Position numbers and translations under genes: made by a program. From Candidatus Gemmiger stercoripullorum (GTDB taxonomy: Bacteria > Bacillota > Clostridia > Oscillospirales > Ruminococcaceae), in NCBI GenBank assembly GCA_019119365.1, contig DWXD01000044.1, positions 1-64,000 on the forward strand: a DNA stretch of 64,000 nucleotides, given 5' to 3'. Below are positions 42,747 to 52,271 of this stretch, piece after piece; the first letter of the stretch is position 1, and every line of letters begins with the position of its first letter. Under the pieces are notes generated by a model that saw only the letters and a list, made by a program, of their open reading frames with translations, was not told the DNA's origin and made no database searches.

Positions 42747-43979
42747 GTGCAGGACCGTGAAACCCGCCGCCGCGCCGCCAAGCGCGCGGCCATCGCGCTC
42801 AGCGTGCTGCTGCTCATTCTGGCCGCTGTGTACATCATCGTGCAGCTGTACGCCATCCTCGGGCGCACCTACCGCACCGAGACCGCCATCGCCTACACGA
42901 TGGAGGACACGCTCGAGCTGCCCGGCATCGCCATGTTCGATTCGGCCGGTGTGCCCGGCAGCGGCAACCTCGGCTATCTTGTCGAAGACGGCGAGCGCGT
43001 GACCGAGGGCACCGTGCTGGCCGAAGTCTATACCGACCCCGCCCAGGGCGCCCGGCGCGAAGAACTCGACCGCCTTGACCGCCAGATCGACCTTTTGACC
43101 AAGTCGGAAAATTCGGTCGGCAGCGACTTGACGCTGCTGACCACCCAGACCCAGAACGCCCTCTACGACCTGCTCGACCAGCTGGACACGGCGGCCTACA
43201 CCGGCATGCGCGACGCCATCGACGAATTCCTGCTCGCGCAGAACCGCCTGCAGGTCTCGACCGGCCAGAGCGGCGGTTTTGATGCGACCATCGCCGCCCT
43301 GCAGGCGGAGCGCGACGCCGCGGCCGCCGCCCTGCAGGGCCTTGCCGAGATCACGGCGGACCGCAACGGCTATTTCATCTCGACCGCCGCCGCCCGGCCG
43401 CTCGCCCTCAGCGAGGAGGAGCTCAAAAACGATACTCCCGCCGCGCTCAGCGCCCGCCTGCAGCAGCCGCTTGAAACGACCGGGGCTGACTGGGCCGGGC
43501 GCATCGTCACCGGTTTTTCCTGGCGCTTTTACGGCGTCTGCACCCTGGCGCAGGCCGACCGCTTCGACGGCGTGACCCGCGTGCAGATCCGCGTGCCCGG
43601 CAAGCAGGACGAAGCGCTGGACGCCACGGTGGTTGAAGTTTTGCCGGACGAAGAGAGCGGGCTGGCCAAGGTCACGCTGGAATGCAACACGATCAACGCC
43701 AATGTGCTGCACTTTGCGCAGGAGGAGGCCGAGATCGTGCTGGCCACCTACAAGGGCATCCGCGTCAACAAGGAGGCGCTGCACATCGTCGACGGCGAGC
43801 GCGGCGTCTATGTCAAGTACGGCAGCCTGCAGCGCTTCCGCCGCATCGAGATCGAGTTCGAGGACGAAAGCTACCTGCTGCTGCCCGCCGACGGCGCTGT
43901 CGGCGAAGCGAGCGAGGTGCGCCTGTACGACGAGATCATCGTCGAAGGTCCCAACCTGCAGGACGGCGGGCTGGTTTGA
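42747..43979 (+). CDS. HlyD-like membrane-fusion domain protein upstream of sepF
   Basis: N-terminal TM; biotinyl-lipoyl-like GNLGYLVEDGERVTEGTVLAEVY; long helical segment. Confidence 0.75.
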   Translation: MQDRETRRRAAKRAAIALSVLLLILAAVYIIVQLYAILGRTYRTETAIAYTMEDTLELPGIAMFDSAGVPGSGNLGYLVEDGERVTEGTVLAEVYTDPAQGARREELDRLDRQIDLLTKSENSVGSDLTLLTTQTQNALYDLLDQLDTAAYTGMRDAIDEFLLAQNRLQVSTGQSGGFDATIAALQAERDAAAAALQGLAEITADRNGYFISTAAARPLALSEEELKNDTPAALSARLQQPLETTGADWAGRIVTGFSWRFYGVCTLAQADRFDGVTRVQIRVPGKQDEALDATVVEVLPDEESGLAKVTLECNTINANVLHFAQEEAEIVLATYKGIRVNKEALHIVDGERGVYVKYGSLQRFRRIEIEFEDESYLLLPADGAVGEASEVRLYDEIIVEGPNLQDGGLV

Positions 43980-44019
43980 CGGCCGGCGCGTGCGTGCGCG
44001 AACTTTTGGCGTTTTCATA

Positions 44020-44048
44020 TTGACAAGACGCGCAAAAAAGGCGATAAT
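44020..44048 (+). promoter_or_regulatory. Promoter for sepF
   Basis: TTGACA-N17-GATAAT. Confidence 0.75.
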
Positions 44049-44123
44049 GATTTATGTGTATCGCTGGGAGTATTGTCCGTTCCCGGCATACGGTTTGAAA
44101 CATATGCAGAGGAGAATTTGACC

Positions 44124-44582
44124 ATGTCCATGTTTGATGGCTTGAAAAATGTCCTGGGCATCAATCAGGACCCCGATGGGGACGCCTATATTGACGACGC
44201 CGAAGACGAGATCTTTGCGGGCGGCCAGGGGGGCGCGCCCGCGCAGGAGTATGCCCAGCCCGAACCGCCGCAGCAGCGCAACAAGGTGGTCAACATCAAC
44301 GCCACCACCCAGCTGCAGGTCGTGCTGGTCAAGCCGGAACGCTTTGACGACGCTTCCGCCATTGCGGACCAGCTCAACGCCAAGCGCACCGTCGTGCTCA
44401 ACCTGGAGTCCACCAACAAAGAGGTCTCCCGCCGCCTGATCGACTTTTTGTCCGGCGTGGCCTATGCCAACAACGGCCAGATCAAGCGCGTCGCCACCAG
44501 CACCTTCATCATCACGCCCTACAACGTCGATATCATGGGCGATCTGATCGACGAACTCGAAAACAATGGCGTCTTCTTCTGA
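44124..44582 (+). CDS. sepF: Cell division protein SepF
   Basis: VVNINATTQLQVVLVKPERFDDASAIADQLNAKRTVVLNLESTNKEVSRRLIDFLSGVAYA. Confidence 0.94.
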   Translation: MSMFDGLKNVLGINQDPDGDAYIDDAEDEIFAGGQGGAPAQEYAQPEPPQQRNKVVNINATTQLQVVLVKPERFDDASAIADQLNAKRTVVLNLESTNKEVSRRLIDFLSGVAYANNGQIKRVATSTFIITPYNVDIMGDLIDELENNGVFF

Positions 44583-45369
44583 TGCCGCCAGGGGGCAGCG
44601 CGGTTTCATCCCGCCGCAGAACGACAGCGAGCGCTTCCTTATGCGCCGTGTCGAGGAGCTCTGCCGCACGGCGGAAAACCGCGGCATTGCGCGCAGCACC
44701 GGCTTTTTGTCTGACCGCGAGCAGGCGCTGGCCGCCGCGGCCATGAACCGCGCGCAGTGCGGCTGCGGGCGGTTCTGGGGCGGGTGGCCGGGTGCGGAGC
44801 GCAGGGTGCTCTGCCTGGAGCCGCCCGGCGCCTGGGCGCCCGAGCCGGTCGCCGCGCTGCGCATCGCCGCCAAAGGCGAGCTGCTGCCGGGCCACCGCGA
44901 CCTTCTGGGCGCGATGCTCGGCCTTGGCATCGAGCGGGTCTGCGTTGGCGATATCCTGCCAGACGCGCAGGACCCGGCCGTCTTTTACGCCTTTGTGCTG
45001 GAAGAAAAGGCCGATTTCCTCGCCGCCGAACTCACGCAGGCCGGGCGCGCCGCCGTGTGCGCAGCGCGCTGCGCCGCCGTGCCGGAGCATGTGCTCGCCG
45101 CGCCGCAGCGCGCGCTGCGGGAAGCGACGGTGCCCAGCCTGCGCGCAGACGCCGTGCTGGGCGCCATGATGAACACCTCCCGCGCGCTGGCCGCCCAGGC
45201 CATCGCCGCCGGAAAGGTTGAAGTCAACCACCTGCCGCTGCGCACGGCGCACGAGCCTGTCTATGAAGGCGACCTTTTCACCGTGCGCGGGCAGGGCCGC
45301 TGGCGGCTGCAGGCCGTCGGCGGCAAAAGCCGCAAGGACCGTATATTTATCACATTTTTTCGGTATTGA
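44566..45369 (+). CDS. YlmH-type S4 RNA-binding protein
   Basis: Homology-like FLSDREQALA, C-terminal S4 LRADAVLGAMMNTSRALAAQAIAAGKVEVNH; sepF-divIVA context. Confidence 0.85.
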   Translation: MASSSDAARGQRGFIPPQNDSERFLMRRVEELCRTAENRGIARSTGFLSDREQALAAAAMNRAQCGCGRFWGGWPGAERRVLCLEPPGAWAPEPVAALRIAAKGELLPGHRDLLGAMLGLGIERVCVGDILPDAQDPAVFYAFVLEEKADFLAAELTQAGRAAVCAARCAAVPEHVLAAPQRALREATVPSLRADAVLGAMMNTSRALAAQAIAAGKVEVNHLPLRTAHEPVYEGDLFTVRGQGRWRLQAVGGKSRKDRIFITFFRY

Positions 45370-45413
45370 CCGCCCAAACCCCGGCCATTGGCCCTGAACA
45401 GGAGGAATGACGG

Positions 45414-46298
45414 ATGATCGCATCAGAGGACGTGCGCCGCGTGACGTTTGAACGCGCCATGCGCGGCTACCGCTGCGAGGATGTGGACGACTATCTCAAG
45501 CAGGTCGCCGACAGCATGGACGCCCTGGCCGCCGAGAACGAGGACCTGCAGAAAAAGCTCGTCGTTCTGGCCCAGCGCATCGACCAGTACCGCGCGGAGG
45601 AAGATACCCTGCGCACCACCATGATCAACGCCCAGCGCCTGGGCGAAAACGTCATCAAGGAAGCCAAGCAGAAGGCGGCCGAGACCATCCGCGCCGCCAC
45701 GATCAAGGCCGAGGACCGCGAGCAGCACGCCCGCGATGAAGTCGAGCTGGCCAAGCAGGAGCTCATCACGCTCAAAAAGGAGGCCACCAGCTTCAAAAAG
45801 ACGCTGATGGGCATGTACCGCGAGCATATCGAGGTGCTCAGCAAGATCCCCGAATATTCCGAACACATCGAAGAGCCCGAGCCGGAGCCCGCCGCCGCGG
45901 AACCCGCGCCGTATACCGAGCCCGCGCCGGAACCCGTGTTTGCGGAACCGGACCAGGAGCCGGAGGCCGAGGCCCCTGCCGCCGCGCCGGAACCCGAATA
46001 CGCCGAGCCGGAGTATTACGAGGAACAGCCCGCCGAGGGCGGCCAGCGCATCAGCACGGTGGAATTTGCCATCGCCCCCAAGGCCGATACCCCGGAGGAG
46101 GAACCCGCCCCCGCGCAGGAGGACCTGCCCGACGCTTCGGCGCTGTTTGAGCAGCCCGCCGCCGCGCCCAAGAAATCCCCCCGCAGCCGCGGCGGTACAG
46201 CCGCCAAAAAGACCGGGACCCGCAAGAAGGCCCAGCCCCAGCAGGAGAACCTGCCCGCCGCCTTCGATTCGTTCCAGGGCGTCGATTATAACGACTGA
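45414..46298 (+). CDS. divIVA: DivIVA-family protein with long acidic/Pro-rich tail
   Basis: VRRVTFERAMRGYRCEDVDDYLKQVADSMDALAAENEDLQKKL. Confidence 0.9.
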   Translation: MIASEDVRRVTFERAMRGYRCEDVDDYLKQVADSMDALAAENEDLQKKLVVLAQRIDQYRAEEDTLRTTMINAQRLGENVIKEAKQKAAETIRAATIKAEDREQHARDEVELAKQELITLKKEATSFKKTLMGMYREHIEVLSKIPEYSEHIEEPEPEPAAAEPAPYTEPAPEPVFAEPDQEPEAEAPAAAPEPEYAEPEYYEEQPAEGGQRISTVEFAIAPKADTPEEEPAPAQEDLPDASALFEQPAAAPKKSPRSRGGTAAKKTGTRKKAQPQQENLPAAFDSFQGVDYND

Positions 46299-46312
46299 GC
46301 GCTGAAAAGCGA

Positions 46313-46347
46313 AAAAGCCGGGGCGGCGGCGCGCCGCCCGAGCTTTT
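46313..46347. terminator. Terminator between divIVA and ileS
   Basis: AAAAGCcgGGGCGGCG-gcg-CGCCGCCCgaGCTTTT. Confidence 0.7.
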
Positions 46348-46413
46348 GTTTTGGCTTGCGCCTCCGCCGCAAAGCGGAGTTTTAACATAGACATAGAGGG
46401 AGTGTGCACGACT

Positions 46414-49185
46414 TTGGCGCAGAACTATAACGATACCATCCACAAGATGGCGACCCCGTTCGAGATGCGGGCGGGGCTGCCGAAAAAGGAACCCAAAATG
46501 CTGGAAGACTGGGAGAAAAACCATGTCTACGAGCAGATGATTAAAAACAACGAGGGCAAGCCCCGCTTTATTTTGCACGACGGGCCGCCGTATGCCAACG
46601 GCAGCATCCACATGGGCACCGCGCTCAACAAGATCATCAAGGATATCATCCTGCGCTACAAGAACATGGCGGGCTTCTGCGCGCCCTATGTGCCGGGCTA
46701 CGATACCCACGGCCTGCCCATCGAGCTCAAGGCCCTCGGTTCTCTCGGCGATAAAAAGGCCGATATCTCCAAGCTCGAACTGCGCCGCATCTGCCGCGAG
46801 TTCGCCACCGAGCACATCGACCTGATGAACAGCCAGTTCCAGCGCCTCGGCGTGCAGGGCGACTTTGCCGACCCCTACCTGACCCTCAAGCCGGAGTTTG
46901 AGGCCCGCCAGGTCGAGATCTTCGGCAAGATGGCGCTCAAGGGCTATATCTACAAAGGCAAGCGCGTCGTCTACTGGTGCCCGGAAGACCAGACCGCCCT
47001 GGCCGAAGCCGAGATCGAATACGGCGAGGACCCCTGCGATTCCATTTATGTCCGCTTCAAGCTGACCGCCGACCCCAACGGCGTGCTGGCCTCTGCCGGC
47101 GTTCCGCTGGACAAAGCCTACATCGTCATCTGGACCACGACGACCTGGACGCTGCCCGCGAACGTCGCGACCTGCGTCCACCCGGACTTTGACTATGCCG
47201 TCGTCAAGATCGGCGAAGACTACCACCTGATGGCCGAAGGCCGCATTGAAGCCACGATGGCCGCCTGCGGCATCAGCGATTACACCGTGCTGGACGCCCG
47301 CATCCCGGGCCGCGACCTCGAACTGCTCGAGTATCAGCACCCCTTCCTCGACCGCAAGGGGCTTGTCATCCTCGGCAACCACGTCACGCTGGAAAGCGGC
47401 ACCGGCTGCGTGCACACCGCGCCCGGCCACGGCGAGGACGACTTCAACGCCTGCGTGCCCTACCCGCAGCTGCCGTTCGTCATGCCGGTCGATGCGGCCG
47501 GCCGCCTGACCGAAGAAGGCGGCAAGGAGTTTGCGGGCATGAAGGTCTGGGCCGCCAACAAGGCTATTCTGGAGCATATCCGCGGCACCGGCCACCTGCT
47601 GGGCGTGGAGCACATCATCCACCAGTACCCGCACTGCTGGCGCTGCCACCACCCCATCATCTACCGCGCCACCGAGCAGTGGTTCTGCTCGATCGACGCC
47701 TTCAAAGAAGACGTCTACAAAGCCATTGACAACGTCAAGTGGCAGCCCGCCTGGGGCCATGACCGCATGGCGGGCATGGTGCGTGACCGCAGCGACTGGT
47801 GCATCTCGCGCCAGCGCGTGTGGGGCGTGCCCATCCCGGCGTTCTACTGCAAAAAGTGCGGCAAGTACCACATCACCGAAGCCTCGATCCAGGCCGTGTC
47901 CGACCTGTTCCGCAAAGAGGGCAGCGACGCCTGGTACAAATACGACGCCAACGACATCATGCCCAAGGGCGAAATCTGCGAATGCGGCGCGTCCGACTGG
48001 GAAAAAGACGGCGATATCATGGACGTCTGGTTCGACTCCGGCTCCACCTGGAGCGCCGTCTGCCGCGAACGCCCCGAGCTCACCTGGCCGGTCGACCTCT
48101 ACATGGAGGGCGCGGACCAGTTCCGCGGCTGGTTCCAGTCCAGCCTGTTGACCTGCGTCGCCACCGAGGGAATCGCCCCGTACCGGGGCGTGCTGTGCCA
48201 CGGCTGGGTTGTGGACGCCCAGGGCAAGCAGATGCACAAATCGGCGGGCAACGGCATGGAACCGGCCGAGATCATCCGGGACTACGGCGCCGACATCATC
48301 CGCCTGTGGGTTGCCTCCAGCGACTACACGGTGGACGTGCGCGCGGGCAAGGAGATCTTCCGCCAGCTGTCCGAAGCCTACCGCAAAATGCGCAACACCG
48401 CGCGCTTCATGCTCGGCAACCTCGGCGGCTTTGACCCCGCGAAGGATATGGTGCCGGACGATCAGCTCTACGAGATCGACCGCTGGGCGCTCAACGCCTG
48501 CAACGAGCTGACCCGCACGATGCGCGCGGCGTATGACAGCTACGATTTCTCCCGCGCCTACCACGCGATCTATAACTTCTGCGTCATTGATATGTCCAAC
48601 TTCTATATGGACGTCATCAAGGACCGCCTGTACTGTGCCGACGACCACGCCCGCCGCTGCGCGCAGACCGCGCTGTACCGCGTGCTGGTCGACTTCACCA
48701 AGCTGCTCGCGCCCATCCTCTGCTTCACCAGCCAGGAGATCTGGAGCTATGTGCCCAAGCTCCCCGGCATGAAGGACTATGTCGTGTTCGAACAGATGCC
48801 CGAAGCCAAGCCCGCCGCCGACGCCGCCTTCACCGAAAAGTGGGCGCGCATCATGGCCGTGCGCGACGACGTCAAGAAGGTGCTCGAGCAGGTCCGCGCC
48901 GACAAGGCGATCGGCTCCTCGCTCGAAGCCGCGCTGACGCTGTACGCCGAAGGCGAAGTCTACGACCTGCTGAACGCCATCCCGATGGACGAGCTGGCCG
49001 ACCTGATGATTGTCTCGCAGGTCCGCCTTGTCAAGGGCCAGGGCGGCGCGCAGGGCGTTGTCGCGGGCCTCGGCGTCGAAGCCGCCCGCGCCGCGGGCCA
49101 GAAGTGCCTGCGCTGCTGGAAGTTTGACGAACAGGTTGGCGAAGACGGCCTGTGCCCGCGCTGCGCCAAGGTGCTCGGCCGCTGA
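46414..49185 (+). CDS. ileS: Isoleucyl-tRNA synthetase
   Basis: HDGPPYANGSIHMGTALNKIIKD, KMHKSAGNG (KMSKS-like), C-terminal CLRCWKFDEQVGEDGLCPRC; start TTG 46414 or GTG 46402. Confidence 0.96.
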   Translation: MAQNYNDTIHKMATPFEMRAGLPKKEPKMLEDWEKNHVYEQMIKNNEGKPRFILHDGPPYANGSIHMGTALNKIIKDIILRYKNMAGFCAPYVPGYDTHGLPIELKALGSLGDKKADISKLELRRICREFATEHIDLMNSQFQRLGVQGDFADPYLTLKPEFEARQVEIFGKMALKGYIYKGKRVVYWCPEDQTALAEAEIEYGEDPCDSIYVRFKLTADPNGVLASAGVPLDKAYIVIWTTTTWTLPANVATCVHPDFDYAVVKIGEDYHLMAEGRIEATMAACGISDYTVLDARIPGRDLELLEYQHPFLDRKGLVILGNHVTLESGTGCVHTAPGHGEDDFNACVPYPQLPFVMPVDAAGRLTEEGGKEFAGMKVWAANKAILEHIRGTGHLLGVEHIIHQYPHCWRCHHPIIYRATEQWFCSIDAFKEDVYKAIDNVKWQPAWGHDRMAGMVRDRSDWCISRQRVWGVPIPAFYCKKCGKYHITEASIQAVSDLFRKEGSDAWYKYDANDIMPKGEICECGASDWEKDGDIMDVWFDSGSTWSAVCRERPELTWPVDLYMEGADQFRGWFQSSLLTCVATEGIAPYRGVLCHGWVVDAQGKQMHKSAGNGMEPAEIIRDYGADIIRLWVASSDYTVDVRAGKEIFRQLSEAYRKMRNTARFMLGNLGGFDPAKDMVPDDQLYEIDRWALNACNELTRTMRAAYDSYDFSRAYHAIYNFCVIDMSNFYMDVIKDRLYCADDHARRCAQTALYRVLVDFTKLLAPILCFTSQEIWSYVPKLPGMKDYVVFEQMPEAKPAADAAFTEKWARIMAVRDDVKKVLEQVRADKAIGSSLEAALTLYAEGEVYDLLNAIPMDELADLMIVSQVRLVKGQGGAQGVVAGLGVEAARAAGQKCLRCWKFDEQVGEDGLCPRCAKVLGR

Positions 49186-49207
49186 CCGCTGTCCCTATTT
49201 CGATACA

Positions 49208-49246
49208 CGCTGCCCGGGGCGGTGCTTCGCGCACCGCCCTTCAGCG
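49208..49246. other. Stem-loop between ileS and lspA
   Basis: CGCTG-cccg-GGCGGTGC-ttcgc-GCACCGCC-ctt-CAGCG. Confidence 0.5.
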
Positions 49247-49274
49247 TCTTATCCCCCACACAAGGATATTTTCT

Positions 49275-49799
49275 ATGTCAGAACAGAAAAAACTTGCCCC
49301 GGACCTGCGCGCGGGGGCGGTGTCGGTGCTGGCGGCGGCCGCGCTGGCCGCCGTCGACCAGCTGTGCAAGGTCTGGGCCACCGCCGCGCTCGCGCCGGAC
49401 GGCGCAGCGCCGCTGCTGCCCGGGGTTTTGGAGCTGCGCTATGTCCTCAATGACGGTATGGCGTTCTCGATGCTCAGCGGGCGGCGCTGGCTGCTGCTGG
49501 GCGGCACCGGCGCGATTTTGGCCGTGCTGCTGCTGATGCTGTTTTTCCGCCGCATGCCGCGGCTGGAGCGCCTGACCTGGGTGCTTGTGCTCGGCGGCGG
49601 TGTCGGCAACTTCATCGACCGCGCCCGCAGCGGCGTCGTGGTCGATTATCTCAACTTCCAGTTCATCAGCTTCCCGGTCTTCAATTTTGCCGATATCTGC
49701 GTCACGGTCGGGGTGGCGCTGCTCGTGCTGCTGCTTGCGGCCGATCTCTGGCAGGAACATAAGGCCGCCAAGGCGGCTCCGCCCCATGGAGACGCTTGA
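49275..49799 (+). CDS. lspA: Lipoprotein signal peptidase
   Basis: AAVDQLCKVWA, NDGMAFSML, GGVGNFIDRARSGVVVDYLNF, FPVFNFADICVTVG. Confidence 0.94.
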   Translation: MSEQKKLAPDLRAGAVSVLAAAALAAVDQLCKVWATAALAPDGAAPLLPGVLELRYVLNDGMAFSMLSGRRWLLLGGTGAILAVLLLMLFFRRMPRLERLTWVLVLGGGVGNFIDRARSGVVVDYLNFQFISFPVFNFADICVTVGVALLVLLLAADLWQEHKAAKAAPPHGDA

Positions 49800-50712
49800 G
49801 TTCACGGCCGCCGCGGCCGATGCGGGCCAGCGGCTGGACCGCTGGCTGGCCGCGCAGGCGGGGGAGCTTTCCCGCAGCGCGCTGCAGGCGCTGATCGAAC
49901 AGGGGCAGGTGCTGCGCAACGGCGCGCCGGCCAACAAAAAAGACAAGATCGCCCCCGGCGACACCGTCACGCTGGCGCTGCCCGACCCGCAGCCGATCGA
50001 AGCGCAGCCGCAGGACATCCCGCTCGACATCGTCTATGAGGACGCGCACCTGCTCGTCGTCAACAAACCCAAGGGGATGGTCGTGCACCCGGCCCCCGGC
50101 AACCCGGACGGCACGCTGGTCAACGCGCTGCTCTACCACTGCGGTCCCTCGCTTTCCGGCGTCGGCGGGGCCATCCGCCCCGGCATCGTCCACCGCATCG
50201 ACAAGGACACCAGCGGCCTGCTCGTCGTCGCCAAGAACGACGCCGCCCACCAGGGCCTTTCCGCGCAGATGGCCGTCCATTCCATCCACCGCGTGTACCA
50301 TGCCGTCGTCTACGGCAACATCAAGGAGGACGCCGGCACGGTCGAAGCCCCGATCGGCCGCGATGCGCGCGACCGCAAAAAGATGGCGGTCACGCAGCAG
50401 AACGCCAAATACGCCTGCACACACTGGCAGGTGCTGGAGCGGTTCGGCCGCTTTACTTACATCGCCTGCAAGCTCGAGACCGGCCGCACCCACCAGATCC
50501 GCGTGCATATGGCGCATATCGGCCACCCGCTGGCCGGGGACCCCGTCTACGGCCCGCGCCGCGTCATCGCCGGGCTGCACGGCCAGTGCCTGCATGCCAA
50601 AGAACTCGGCTTCATCCACCCCGTCACCGGCGAAGCGCTGCGCTTTGACAGCCCGCTGCCCGCCTGGTTCACCGCATTTCTCGAACGCTTGAGAAAGGAA
50701 CGTCGCGAATGA
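49786..50712 (+). CDS. RluD family pseudouridine synthase
   Basis: S4 domain QRLDRWLAAQAGELSRSALQALIEQGQV, IVHRIDKDTSGLLVVAKND. Confidence 0.93.
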   Translation: METLEFTAAAADAGQRLDRWLAAQAGELSRSALQALIEQGQVLRNGAPANKKDKIAPGDTVTLALPDPQPIEAQPQDIPLDIVYEDAHLLVVNKPKGMVVHPAPGNPDGTLVNALLYHCGPSLSGVGGAIRPGIVHRIDKDTSGLLVVAKNDAAHQGLSAQMAVHSIHRVYHAVVYGNIKEDAGTVEAPIGRDARDRKKMAVTQQNAKYACTHWQVLERFGRFTYIACKLETGRTHQIRVHMAHIGHPLAGDPVYGPRRVIAGLHGQCLHAKELGFIHPVTGEALRFDSPLPAWFTAFLERLRKERRE

Positions 50713-51539
50713 AACGGAACCTCAAAGATACCCTCGTCTTTTGCGATATGGACAACACCCTGCTGACCGCCAAGGAGGGCATCCCGGAGTGCAACCGCAC
50801 CGTCATCAAGCTGTTCACCGGTATGGGCGGGCGGTTCACGGTGGCCTCCGGCCGCCCGCCGGAATCGGTGCGCGCGGCGCTGGGCGATATCCGCCTTTCG
50901 CTGCCCGCCATCTGCTGCAACGGTTCGCTGCTGTATGATTTTTCCACAGAGCGCGTGCTGCGCCACGCCACGCTTGAGCGCGGCCAGGCCACGGCGGCCA
51001 TCCTGGAGATCACGGAAAAATTCCCCCGCGTCGGCGTCGAGGTCATGGCCGGGGCCGGGGATATGTACGTCGTGCGCGCCAACCCCTATACCCACGCCCA
51101 TCAGGTGGACGAACAGCTGTCCGGTGTGGCCTGCCCGCTGGACGCCGTGCCCGACGGCTGGGTCAAGGTCGTGTTTGCGGGCGACCCCGAAATGATCCGC
51201 AAGGTCGGCCAGTATGCCAAGACCCGCTACTACGGGCGGGAAAATTATTTCCTGGCCACCAACAGCATTTATTACGAGATCATGCCCGCGGGCGTCGGCA
51301 AGGCTTCGGCCCTGCGGGACCTGTGCGCGCTGCTCGGCGTGCCGGTCGAAAACACCGTCGTCATCGGCGATTATTACAACGACCTCGAGATCATGCAGGC
51401 GGCGGGCTACTCGGTCGCGGTATCCAACGCCCCGCCCGAAGTAAAAGCCGCGGCCGACGAAGTGACCAACTGCACCTGTTCGGACGGCGCTGTCGGCGAA
51501 TATCTCTACAAACTCATCGAGGAAGCCACCGCGCTGTAA
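50709..51539 (+). CDS. Cof-type HAD hydrolase
   Basis: VFCDMDNTLLTAKEG, VVIGDYYNDLEIMQAAGYSVAVSNAPPEVKAAAD. Confidence 0.88.
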   Translation: MKRNLKDTLVFCDMDNTLLTAKEGIPECNRTVIKLFTGMGGRFTVASGRPPESVRAALGDIRLSLPAICCNGSLLYDFSTERVLRHATLERGQATAAILEITEKFPRVGVEVMAGAGDMYVVRANPYTHAHQVDEQLSGVACPLDAVPDGWVKVVFAGDPEMIRKVGQYAKTRYYGRENYFLATNSIYYEIMPAGVGKASALRDLCALLGVPVENTVVIGDYYNDLEIMQAAGYSVAVSNAPPEVKAAADEVTNCTCSDGAVGEYLYKLIEEATAL

Positions 51540-51566
51540 GCGGCGGCGCAAAAGGAGGCGGGCCCC

Positions 51567-52037
51567 ATGCGGGTGAGCGAGCTTTTACACCGGAACAGCG
51601 TGCTGCTGCACGCCGATTTGACCACGCGGGACCAGGCCATCGACCTGCTGGTCGACCTGCAGGAAGCCAACGGCGTGATCACCAACGCCACGGCCTATTA
51701 TAACGAGATCAGCCGCCGCGAAGCCACCGGCGGCACCACGGCCATCGGCGAGGGCATCGCCCTGCCCCATGCGCGCAACGCGGGCGTGGCGGCCCCCGGC
51801 GTGGCCGCGCTGGGCCTGCGCCGCGGCATCGACTGGGGCGCGCCGGACGGCCGCTTGGTCGATCTCGTGTTCATGGTCGCCGCCCCGGCGGACGACCCCG
51901 GCGGCCACCTGCTGATCATGGCGCGGCTGGTCAACCTTGTGTCCGACCCCGCGCTGGTCGAAGAACTGCGCACCTGCCTCACGCCGGAGGATTTCATCCG
52001 CCGCCTCGCCCGCGCCGAAGCCTCCCGCTTCGCCTGA
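51567..52037 (+). CDS. PTS IIA (fructose/PtsN-type) domain protein
   Basis: AIGEGIALPHARN active-site His region; no adjacent IIB/IIC. Confidence 0.85.
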   Translation: MRVSELLHRNSVLLHADLTTRDQAIDLLVDLQEANGVITNATAYYNEISRREATGGTTAIGEGIALPHARNAGVAAPGVAALGLRRGIDWGAPDGRLVDLVFMVAAPADDPGGHLLIMARLVNLVSDPALVEELRTCLTPEDFIRRLARAEASRFA

Positions 52038-52049
52038 AAACCGTACCCC

Positions 52050-52085
52050 CGCCCCGGAATGCATGTGCGTTCCGGGGTGGTTTTT
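52050..52085. terminator. Rho-independent terminator
   Basis: CCGCCCCGGAATGCA-TG-TGCGTTCCGGGGTGG-TTTTT. Confidence 0.88.
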
Positions 52086-52151
52086 GTACATTCTTGTGCA
52101 ACCTGTACAGCCAAACCGGCGCTTCGCTGCTTTAATTTGTTGAATTGCATC

Positions 52152-52180
52152 TTGCACGGGCCGCTTTGGCATGGTATACT
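52152..52180 (+). promoter_or_regulatory. Promoter of ABC transporter operon
   Basis: TTGCAC-N17-TATACT. Confidence 0.75.
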
Positions 52181-52271
52181 TTATCACATTAAAGCGAAAG
52201 AGTGCCGGGCGGCCTGCGGGCGGCCGGACCTTTTGGCTCCAAGTGCAGAAAGTGAAAGAGGAGGAACCCCC

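Noticed and set aside
44566-44582. ylmH start overlapping sepF end as an artefact
   Set aside because: Short 4-17 nt gene overlaps recur throughout this window (uvrB/uvrA, mutL/miaA, lspA/rluD), so ordinary translational coupling is the simplest reading.
46299-46413. Possible T-box leader for ileS
   Set aside because: Only about 115 nt between divIVA and ileS, two simple hairpins, and no T-box bulge consensus seen.
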